From: Clostridia bacterium
GTDB taxonomy: Bacteria; Bacillota_A; Clostridia; Oscillospirales; CAG-382
Length of the DNA: 24,824 nucleotides
Reading direction: 5' to 3'
Assembly: GCA_017517985.1 (NCBI GenBank)
Contig: JAFWWX010000182.1
Span: 1-24,824, forward strand
Below are positions 14,597 to 24,100 of this stretch, piece by piece. A program made the position numbers and the translations under genes. Position 1 is the first letter of the stretch. Every line of letters begins with the position of its first letter. The notes beneath the pieces are model-generated. The model ran no database searches and was not told the origin of the DNA. It worked only from the letters and a program-made list of their open reading frames with translations.

Positions 14597-15766
14597 TTAT
14601 CGACTCAAACTCCAGAACGGGCCGCCTGCGGCAGCATCCCCTCTGGCTTCGTTTAATATGATTGACATATCCCATTCCTGACCGCTTCGTTTGTAACTTG
14701 CAGGATCAGCAACTAAAACTTTTCCGTCTTCCGTTATACCACGAAGAACAATAAAATGTCCGTTAGATGTAAAGTGTCCTTTTGCCATAATTGCTATTAC
14801 AAGTTTTCCGCTTGACAAATGCTGTTCAAGCTCCCTTGCACTTGAACGACCAAGTTTTTCAACCTTTAACCCGTAATGCTTTGCACCTTCAGGAATAAGG
14901 GAATGATAACTGCCGTTGCCTTCGCATCTATGACCGTTTCTAACAGACCAAGCACAAACAGCAGGCGGATCGACATCTCTGCCCGTAAGCGTAGATACGC
15001 ATATTGCAAGTGCAGTCGGTCCGCATCCTGCAGCACCGATTGTACTTGACCGCCCGTACATTTCATTAGACCATCTTGAGTCAAGCTGGTTATAATATAC
15101 AACCTGTGTTTCGCCTGATTCTCCAAGCATAACACCCTCATAACTCGGTAATCCGTCAACATCCGCAAATTCACTATTCGGATCAAGATACTGATAATTT
15201 AAGGTGTCATACATTAATGTTGCCCAGTTCTTTTGCTCTTCATCAAAGCCAAGTTCATTCATAATCTCATCGGGAGATTTGTTATATACTTCGCCTGTTT
15301 CTGAGTCTATGGTATAACTGTTTTTAACTGAATTTTCTACATCCCTTTTTGATATTTCATCAAGGTCTTGCTTTTCTCTTACTGACTCAATTGATATAAG
15401 CCAATAAATATCAGGATTTACACCTTCAGGCAAATCGTCAATGGTGTCCTCATAGTGCTGAACAAGCTCCGTTCCGTGTTGATTTCTTGCAACAAGTTCC
15501 GCATCATCAACCGTAGCCCAGCTAAAAAGCATTTGAGGGATAGCCGATATAATGATTACAGGAAGTAAAATTATAAAGAGTATTATCGAAATAATTATAA
15601 GTATTACTTTCGGGGATAGTGCTTCTACAACACCCTGAGCTACCGCTACAAAGTTACCTGATGCAATACCGCTACCTGCTTTAATTGAACCTTTTAGCAT
15701 CTGTGCACCACGAGCCGCCTTTTGATATCCGCTTCTACCGCTTGTGTTTTGTTCTATTGTTCTCAC
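14597..15766 (-). CDS. Membrane-anchored C39-like cysteine peptidase of the transfer operon
   Basis: This 389-residue protein has a cytoplasmic basic N-terminus (1-50) and one strong membrane segment at about 54-77. An extracellular alpha-helical region of unknown fold (about 85-200) is followed by a papain-like C39_2-type peptidase domain at about 220-385. The likely catalytic set is Q227 (YNQLDSRW), C248 (AAGCGPTALA), H337 (GHFIVLRG) and D354 (VADPAS). In related systems this position is held by a wall hydrolase such as NlpC/P60 or CHAP that opens peptidoglycan for the channel; a C39-type domain would do an equivalent job or process a peptide. The start is the GTG at 15766, the first possible in frame and with only a weak site, so the exact start is uncertain. 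It overlaps the VirB6-like gene by 32 bases. Confidence 0.82.
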   Translation of the reverse strand: MRTIEQNTSGRSGYQKAARGAQMLKGSIKAGSGIASGNFVAVAQGVVEALSPKVILIIISIILFIILLPVIIISAIPQMLFSWATVDDAELVARNQHGTELVQHYEDTIDDLPEGVNPDIYWLISIESVREKQDLDEISKRDVENSVKNSYTIDSETGEVYNKSPDEIMNELGFDEEQKNWATLMYDTLNYQYLDPNSEFADVDGLPSYEGVMLGESGETQVVYYNQLDSRWSNEMYGRSSTIGAAGCGPTALAICVSTLTGRDVDPPAVCAWSVRNGHRCEGNGSYHSLIPEGAKHYGLKVEKLGRSSARELEQHLSSGKLVIAIMAKGHFTSNGHFIVLRGITEDGKVLVADPASYKRSGQEWDMSIILNEARGDAAAGGPFWSLSR

Positions 15767-17693
15767 CTCTCTTCACATGTGGGTTGTTATTACTTCTGAC
15801 TCCTGCCGGATTGTCTTTCTGGTAATAGGTTTTCTTGACCTTCTTGTTTGCTGCAGCAGGATTATATCTGCCGTGCTTATATTCGTGATTTACTTTTCTT
15901 TCGGTTGTTTCCTGACGGGTATTTGTCTGTGTATGACCTCTTGTATGGCTATCGTGGAACCTTTCAGAGCTTCTGTCCGTGAAATGTTCGTTGCCTGAGA
16001 TTTGAGTGCTTCCACCGATATTTACTCCGCCACTATTACCACCGATTTGTGTGCTTTGAACACTACCGCCAGATACATTACCGCCTCTTTGAGTAGTACC
16101 TTTTACATCAGAACGGCTATGTACCACATCTGTATCAACAACTGTTTTTCCACCACCGTGCTGAACACTTCCTGATACATTCTGTTTAACACCGCCCGAT
16201 ACAACAGGAGGTGGAATAATTGGATTACTGCCTTTAACAGTTGTCCCTTTTTTCTGTGTACCTCCGTTTTGATTTGGCATACTCGGATTGCCTTGCGGAT
16301 GAACTCCACCATTTACAACACTTGACATTGGATTCACACCTTGCGGATGTGCACCTGCAGTTCCTCTTGGTATAGGAGGTCTTTGTGTTGCACCTTTATT
16401 CTGAACACTTTCATGTACCGCACCTTGCTGTCCTGTGTTATGAACGCCCTGATTTACTGTTGTACCACCATTACCTGTGTGGGTTACATTAGGAGCATTG
16501 GCAGGTCGTGGTGCATTGCCACCCTTAAAGGAAGTTCCGCTTTGTCCCGTAGTGTTTCCACCTGGAGTTGCATTCGATGCATTAGTTTTTCCTGCATTGA
16601 CATTGGAGCCGCCGACACTGGTGTTTACACCACCTGTATTGACATTCATACCACCATTAACAGTTGATGAGCCACCCATATTATTAACATTGGGTGATGC
16701 ACCGCCGTATCCACCGCTCGGTCTCGGACCGCTTGGATTGGGATTTCTACCTCTGCCTGCAGAACCGCCTCTGCCTGTATTACCATTTCTGCCGGATTTA
16801 CCACCGCTACCGCCTTTGGCATTTGCCATACTGCGACCTATGAGAGAACTCATTGTTCTTACTGCAACAAATGTCATTACACCGGGAAGTCTTGAGCCTA
16901 TTTCATTACCTGTTTGAGCCGGGTTTAAGCCAATTTTACCGATATGACTATCAATCTTTCTTGCAACTCTTGTAAGGGCTACAACAAACACTAACCATAC
17001 AAGGACACCGCCTGCTGCCATCTGCGACATTGCCGACATAATCAGTTTCAGGAACACAATGTTCATTATCATCATAACGAGCATTGAGGCATACATTCTT
17101 ACCCAGCCTTTGAAAATGTCATTAGTGTTCTTACTACCGCCCATCGCAAATGCAAGAGGAGCAAAGAAAGTCAAAACAGAAGTTATGACATATCTTTCAC
17201 CGATTTCAAAGAGCAGTTTTACCATCTGTACCATAAGTACAACACCGACTATAATTACAAGCAGCCACTTTGCACCTGAACCTAAAGAAAACATACTCTC
17301 ATCCGGTGTTGTTACCGTGATGGCATTCGGAAGTTCAAGCATATCTATAACAGTTCCCGTAATAGATGAACCTATATTACAAATTTCTCTTGATGCAAGG
17401 AGCAGAAAAGCAAAAACAAAAGTCCGAAGAAACAATATTTTCGGATCTTCTGCCTCGAATCCTGCTCCTGACATAATTGCTTTCAGAGATTGAAAGACAA
17501 GATTACCTATAAGCAATGCCCAGCCAAGTGCTATGAAAACATTTACAATATCCGATATAATCGGCGCTGTGCTTTCAAAGTACGATAAGTCCATTGACAT
17601 TACCCCTAAAAGTTCTCCGGAGGCATAAGACATAATATCAACCATCATTTCATACAGACATTCCACAAGTCCTTTCAGTATAGGTTCTAACAT
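15735..17693 (-). CDS. VirB6/TrbL-like polytopic channel protein with low-complexity tail
   Basis: This 652-residue protein has its first 290 residues rich in membrane helices (about 45-70, 87-112, 140-164, 168-185, 200-220, 228-245), with the pattern of TrbL/VirB6 inner-membrane channel subunits. The remaining 360 residues are a disordered Gly/Asn/Thr/Gln/Ser-rich tail with recurring short units (GGV, NVNTGG, SGGV, GGN, VHPQG) that ends in a basic segment (KKVKKTYYQKDN, KRGENNRTKHKR). The tail is probably cytoplasmic or wall-spanning; its role is unknown. The ATG at 17693 is preceded by GGAGG. It lies 20 bases after the pilin candidate and overlaps the peptidase gene. Confidence 0.85.
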   Translation of the reverse strand: MLEPILKGLVECLYEMMVDIMSYASGELLGVMSMDLSYFESTAPIISDIVNVFIALGWALLIGNLVFQSLKAIMSGAGFEAEDPKILFLRTFVFAFLLLASREICNIGSSITGTVIDMLELPNAITVTTPDESMFSLGSGAKWLLVIIVGVVLMVQMVKLLFEIGERYVITSVLTFFAPLAFAMGGSKNTNDIFKGWVRMYASMLVMMIMNIVFLKLIMSAMSQMAAGGVLVWLVFVVALTRVARKIDSHIGKIGLNPAQTGNEIGSRLPGVMTFVAVRTMSSLIGRSMANAKGGSGGKSGRNGNTGRGGSAGRGRNPNPSGPRPSGGYGGASPNVNNMGGSSTVNGGMNVNTGGVNTSVGGSNVNAGKTNASNATPGGNTTGQSGTSFKGGNAPRPANAPNVTHTGNGGTTVNQGVHNTGQQGAVHESVQNKGATQRPPIPRGTAGAHPQGVNPMSSVVNGGVHPQGNPSMPNQNGGTQKKGTTVKGSNPIIPPPVVSGGVKQNVSGSVQHGGGKTVVDTDVVHSRSDVKGTTQRGGNVSGGSVQSTQIGGNSGGVNIGGSTQISGNEHFTDRSSERFHDSHTRGHTQTNTRQETTERKVNHEYKHGRYNPAAANKKVKKTYYQKDNPAGVRSNNNPHVKRGENNRTKHKR

Positions 17694-17713
17694 TTACTCA
17701 TGCCTCCGTTCTC

Positions 17714-18058
17714 TTATGTAATGGTGTTTAGTCCATTGAGAAGTGGGCGAACATAAGCAAGGAATGCGCCTATACCATTGATGATTGCCCATGCTATCCA
17801 GATACGCTTCAGCCAGTCAACTGATTGGTCAACTTTCTGCTGATTGTTTGATAATTTCATACCGACAACGCACACCGTTGTCATAAGAGCTGCAAGAACT
17901 GTACTGATACCTGCAATCTTGTTATATACATCAACAATTATTCGGTTTGCCACAGTCCACATATCGTCAACTGCGAAAGCCTGAATTGTGAGCATACTCA
18001 TAAGACACAAGCTCAACGGAACAATTCTTACAAGCATCCGTTTAAGTTTTGTTTTCAT
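17714..18058 (-). CDS. VirB2/TrbC-like small membrane protein (pilin candidate)
   Basis: This 114-residue protein has a signal peptide at about 1-29 (ending QAFA) and two hydrophobic helices at about 45-68 and 85-104. The short charged loop between them (KLSNNQQKVDQSVDWLKR) lies on the inner face. This size and layout match VirB2/TrbC-type pilin subunits or their Gram-positive counterparts. The position immediately before VirB6 in the operon supports it. I would expect it to form part of the channel or a surface fibre. AAAGGAGT precedes the ATG at 18058. Confidence 0.7.
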   Translation of the reverse strand: MKTKLKRMLVRIVPLSLCLMSMLTIQAFAVDDMWTVANRIIVDVYNKIAGISTVLAALMTTVCVVGMKLSNNQQKVDQSVDWLKRIWIAWAIINGIGAFLAYVRPLLNGLNTIT

Positions 18059-18083
18059 AAGCGACTCCTTTCTACAAAGTGAA

Positions 18084-18109
18084 ATGCCGCCATATTTCTA
18101 TGACGGCAT
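18084..18109 (-). terminator. Hairpin between the giant adhesin and the transfer genes
   Basis: The minus-strand stem ATGCCGTCATA pairs with TATGGCGGCAT (10 Watson-Crick pairs plus one U-G wobble) around a 4-base GAAA loop, followed by TTTCACTTTGT. The stem is strong but the T-run is weak, so it may only partly end transcription, or it may protect the 3' end of the adhesin mRNA. Confidence 0.6.
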
Positions 18110-18127
18110 CATCAGCTTAATTTTGTA

Positions 18128-21100
18128 TTAGTATCCTGTTCTTGGCATTTCAAAATGAGTGTAGTTATATACCTTTGTTACCCATCTCGAAACTGAAGTA
18201 ATCCACTGTCCGTTATATACACCGCCGACATCTGCCTGATTTACGAAACTTGCACCGTTCGGAAGTCCCATAATAGACCTTGCGTAAAGATATGGTGTTT
18301 CAACCTGTGCAAATCCGGCTTTTACATTACCGAACACAAACATAATCTCTGTAATATATTCATTACTTGCAAGACCAAGTGCTGCATTTGACATATCAAG
18401 TGCATAGTTTCTTGTTGTAGAAAGATTATCGTTTAATGTTCTATATTCGCCGTTTGAAAGGTTTGTAAGGTAAACAATCTTATATGACAACGCCTGATTG
18501 TATGTTCCTGTTACCAATTTCTCTGCACGAATTGCTGACGGGAGTGTATCTCTCCAATAGAAACTCTGGAGAGGAACAGAAGATGTATTTGCAATGTTCT
18601 TGAATGTGTAAGTAATCGGATTGTTCGGCATTACTTCGTTGTAGCCTGTCTTTGTGATTGAAACGCCTGTTGATACAGACTTATTCAATACTTCAAAGGT
18701 TACAATCTGACCTGAGAACTCAAGGTTTGCAGTCATAAGCGTTTCATTTATGCTGTAGTATGCAGGTGCCTGCGTTTCTCTTACTGTGTAAAGTCCAAGA
18801 GGCAAAGTCTTTGATGCAGCTCTGCCGTTCTTGTTGGTCTTGATTGTATCTACAATGTTTCCGCCTCTGTCATAAATCTCAAATACTGCACCTTCAAGTA
18901 AGCTTCCTGCAGGTAATCCGTTAATCACATTATCATCTGCAGATTTCTTTATAATCTGAATTTGTCCCTGTGTTGGTGTGTTGTACCAAGTGATAGAGCT
19001 TGTTTCACCATAGCCTACATAGAATGTCTTAACTTCGGTATCAATTACATAGCCCTGCGGAACAGAAATTTCACGAACATAGTATTTACCGTCGTTATAA
19101 TCTCTGTCGTCCATATACACATATCCGTTATGGTCTGATGTATATGTTGCTATCGGATTTCCGTATCTGTCTGACACAAGGAAGGTTACCCCATAAATAC
19201 CTTTACCTGTTGTAGAGTCAATCTTGTGGATGAGGAACGATGAAGATTTACGGTTTGTAATTGTTACTCTTGAAATCTTACCATTCTTGACTTCTACATC
19301 GTGCGGCTCGGCGTCTAACTGATATCCTCTTGCCGCCTTCGTTTCAAGGATTGTGTACCAGCCATTCTCAAGTCCGTCAATATTGATAACGCCGCTTGAA
19401 TTGGTTGTATATGTGCCGACTCTTTCGCCATTCATGTATTCCACTCTGAACTGAACACCTTTGATAACCTCTCCTGTTTCTTCATCAACCTTTGTAATAC
19501 GGATACCGCCGATTGCTTCATTGTAGAATGTAAGCTCGCTTGTTTCTCCGGATTTTAGCTTGATTGTCTGCGGAGTTGTATCAAGGGAATATCCACTAGG
19601 TGCAGTTACTTCCGTTACGATATATGTATCTGTCGCAAGTCCTGTCAGATGAATTTGTCCGTTTCTGTCAGTTTTATATCTGCCGTTTGCGTTTCCCACA
19701 ACCGTACCTTCGTCAGTTGTGATCTTAAATACTGCGCCGTAAAGAGCATCACCTGTTCTCTTATCAAGTTTAGTAATCAAGAGTCCACTATCGGGCTTAT
19801 TATAGAAAGTAAGTGTCTGCACATCACTCTTATTGATTGTTACGGTCTGTGACATTGTTTCAAGCACATATCCGTCAGGGGCTTTTGTTTCAGTTACTAC
19901 TAAAGTAGTTCCTGCCTCAATACCCGTAATATGAATCTGTCCGCTTGTATCGGTTGTATAAATGCCGTTTGAGCTTACAGTTCCGCCGTAGTTATCTACT
20001 ACAGTTCCGTTTGCAGTTGTTACCTTAAATTCTGCGCCTGTAAGCGGCTGCTTTGTTTCGCTGTCAAGTTTGCGGATAATAAGCCCACCGTCTGAATAGT
20101 TTTCAAATTCAACGGTTATAACATCCTGCTCTTTGCCTGTGATATATACAGTTTCAGGAGCATCATTCATAATGTACCCGTCAGGCGCTTTTGTTTCTTC
20201 GATTACATAAGTACCTGCTTTCAAGCGATTAATAACGATTGTACCATTAGCAGAGGTTGTGAATTCTCCGATAACAGTTCCACCCGTACCACTTGCACCT
20301 GAAAGGTATCTTACACGGAATTTTGCACCCTGCAGAACCTTACCTGTTACACCATCAACCTTTTTAATTACAAGTCCTGAAAGTGGAACATTTTCAAATG
20401 TTACCTCTTTATTCTCCCCTGCTTTGATATAGATTTCTTTTGCATCTTCGGATATTGCATATCCGTCAGGAGCTTCGGTTTCAGTAATCTTATACCAACC
20501 GTCTTTAAGGTTATACAATTTGATTTGTCCGTTTTCATCGGTCTGGAAACTACCCATATCATTAATCTCGCCTGAGAATGTATTGTTGGAAGCATAAACG
20601 ATATTAAATTTTGCTCCTTCCAATGCATCCTTTGTTACGGAATCAACCTTGTTAATAAGCAAACTCGGTTTCGGATAGTTCTTAAATCTTACAACGCTTG
20701 TCCTGTTTGGCTCTAAGGTTACGAGCTTCGGTTCTGTGTCAAGAAGATAACCGTTTGGAACGCTCTTTTCAGTTACCTCATATATACCCGGAGCAAGATG
20801 CTCTAAGAAAGCTTCGCCATTTTCATCTGTTACAACGGTATTTTCAGTGCTGCCTTCAGCGTGTTTTACCAAAAATCCAACACCCTGTATCGGCTCATCT
20901 GTTAATGCATCTGTTTTAACGATTTTAAGGCTTGGCTTTTCTTCGTTGATAACCACAAGCTGAGATTGTTTACCACCAAAGAGTTCTACATGGTATTCAG
21001 TTTCATTAAGAACATATCCGCTTGGCGCTTCAATTTCCTTAACCGAATATACACCCGGCTCTAAGTTATCAATCTCAATGCTACCGTTTATATCGGTTAC

Positions 21101-24100
21101 TCGGTCAAGATAGTTACTGCCATCTTCGATTTTAGCAACTCTGAATGTTGCACCTGGTAAATACTTATCATTGTATGCATCATATTTAAGTATCTTAATT
21201 GACGGCTTTTCTGTATTAGTGAATACGAATGTTGCATATTCATTGCCATCAACTTTTACAATACGCTCTGCATCGTCAATAAGGTATCCATCAGGGGCTT
21301 TTACCTCTGTTACCGTGTACGAACCTGTCGAAAGGTTTGAAAGGTTAATTTCCCCGGTTTCGTTCGTTGTGTATTCTTTTTCAAAAGTACCGCCGACTTT
21401 CTTAAACTTGAATACCGCATTTGCAAGAGGTTTCATTGTTTCGCTGTCGAGTTTCACAAGTCGCATATACGGTTTCTGATCGTTCAAGAAAACAAGCAAT
21501 GCGCTGTCGCCGCTGTCTTTTGTAATCTCAATAGACTGTGGTGTAGAATTTACAATGTGGTCGTCATCCGTTGCAACTTCTTTAACTGTATATGTACCTG
21601 TTTTTAAGTCGTAAAGCAGAATTTCGCCTTTTGAGTCGGTAATGTATGTACCGATTAAGGTGGTATCAAGATAAACCTCAAATTTAGTATCTGCCATTGG
21701 CTTACCCGTCAAGCTGTCATACTTCTTAATTGTAAGGCTCGGCTTTCTTGTATTCTGAATGACAATTTCATTTTCGCCACCTGCTTCAAGTGTTACATGG
21801 TGGAGTTCGCTGTTTAGGAGATAACCTGTAGGAGCAGTTATTTCCTGCACAGTATAAATACCTTCTGCCATACCCTCAAGCACGATTTTACCGTCTGCAT
21901 CAGTTACCTTATCAAAGGTCTGGCTGCCTGAAAGGTTACTGATTCTGATTACAGCACCTTCCAACGCTTTTCCTGTATTCGAGTCGATTTTATATACCGT
22001 CAAATCAGGGTTTTTGGTGTTAGTAAACACAAGCTGAACGCTGCCATCGGCTAATGCTTCAAAAGTTCTGCTTTCACGGTCTATAACATATCCGCTCGGA
22101 GCTGACATTTCCGTTACGGTATATGCCCCCGGCTCTAAATCTTCTAAAGCGATTTCACCATTTCTATCGGTTGTATATTCTTTTGCGAAAGAACCGTCAA
22201 CCTTTTCAATTCTGAATACTGCATTTTCCAAAGGTTTCTTTGTTTCGGAATCAATTTTCAGGATTGAAATACCGGGCTTTGTTTTGTTGAAGAAAACAAG
22301 TCTTGCTTCTTTTCCTGCTACAAGTTCAATAGACTGCGGACATCCCTGCACTATATGGCTTGAATCTGTCTTAACTTCCTTTACGGTATAGGTTCCCGGC
22401 TCTAAGTCAAAAATCTCAATTTCGCCGTTTCTGTCGGTTGTATAAGTGCCGATTTTAGTTGTGTCCATATACACTTCAAATACAGTACCCTGCATCGGAT
22501 CTAAAGTCTGGCTATCGAGTTTTTCAATAATAAGTCCGGGCTTTCTGCTATTGGTTAAAACAAGAACAGGATCTTTATCTACAGCGGGATTGTATGGATC
22601 AATATGAACACCGTGTCTTTCTGTATCTAATACATATCCTTCAGCAGCAACAGATTCTACTACCTCGTAATATCCTTCGGTAAGTCCTGATGCTCTCGCA
22701 TAACCTGCGTTATCTGTAGTTACGGTTGTAACTAACTTTCCGTCTTTGTAAATCTTAAAGGATACATCCTCCAAAGGATTGTGGGTATCCTTATCCATCT
22801 TTACAATTACAAGTGACGGAGTTCTCACATTCTTAAAGGTTATGGTTACATCCTTTGTTCCATCCCATTTGAAAGTCTGTACGCTGTTATCTTTTTCATA
22901 ACCTGCAGGAGCTTTTACCTCATATACTCTGTAAGAGCCAAAAGGAAGCTCTACACCCTCAAATTCGATAGCACCTGTATGTCCCATCGTTACCTCTGTT
23001 GAAAAGCTACCGTCCGTCTGCTCAATCTTAAAAGTTGCACCCATAAGCGGGTTTCCGTTTTGTGCGTCAACCTTTAATAATTTGAAACGGGAGTAACTTG
23101 TATTTGTTACACTTACAGTCTGTGTCTGACCTGCAGGAACACTTATTGTCTGCGATGCTGCCTTATGAAATCCTTCCGGTGCCTGAACCTCATTTAATGT
23201 GTACTGAACATCAGGATTAAGTTCTTCCCAAATAATCTGACCGTTCACATCACTTGTTCCGGTAAACTTGCTACCGTCTGCTCCGACAAGTTCAAAAATG
23301 GCTCCCTGCAAAGGATTACCCATATCGTCAACCTTATTTACGATAAGTCTGCCGTAAGGAGAAATAACCTTTTTCCACTTAACCGTACCGTTACATCCCA
23401 TAAACGCATACTGAGGATCTGCGATAACATAACTCTGTTCGGTTTCATCTGTGTTATTTGCAAGGTAAACCGAATACTGTGCTGTTGTTGCAGTTGCGTT
23501 GATATTGATTTCACAAGATTCAGGTGCATTCCTTACAGGAATACAAATCTTGAAATCGCCTGCATACTCTTCATCATTAAGATTTAAGTTTGTAACTGCT
23601 GCCTTTGTAGGTACTCGCCACAATGTTACTCCGTCCCATTCATAAGTCTGGAGAGGAACATTATCAAGACCTGTGAAAATTGTGCCTTCAGGTGCATCAT
23701 AAGTCTTTAGGTCGATAAAATAGTCGTTCTTAAAAGTTGATGTTGCCGATGCCGCCACAAGTTCTCTTGTGTAGTATTCAATTCCGTTTATGGTCTCTTT
23801 TTTGATTCCATAAGCGCCATCCTGTTCAGCACCCGAAATACCCGATTTATGCTCAATGTTAAGAACATTGCCGGGTTCGTATCTGCCAAGACGGATATGC
23901 ATACCTGACTCTAAAGGTGCATCCCAAAAACTTGCGTTAAAGAGAATAATCTTTATTGCTTCATAAACTCTAATCTGGGACAGATTACTTGTCGGTTCTT
24001 CAAGTATTGCACGACCACTTGTGAAAGCAGTTCCGTGTACGCCTACCTGACCGAGAGTAGCCCATATTGCAATCTGTGTTGCACTTGCATATTCTTCACG

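Noticed and set aside
16477..16917. 146-codon proline-rich open frame on the plus strand
   Set aside because: Its Pro/Leu-rich composition is the reverse-strand image of the Gly/Asn-rich VirB6 tail, and nothing else supports it.
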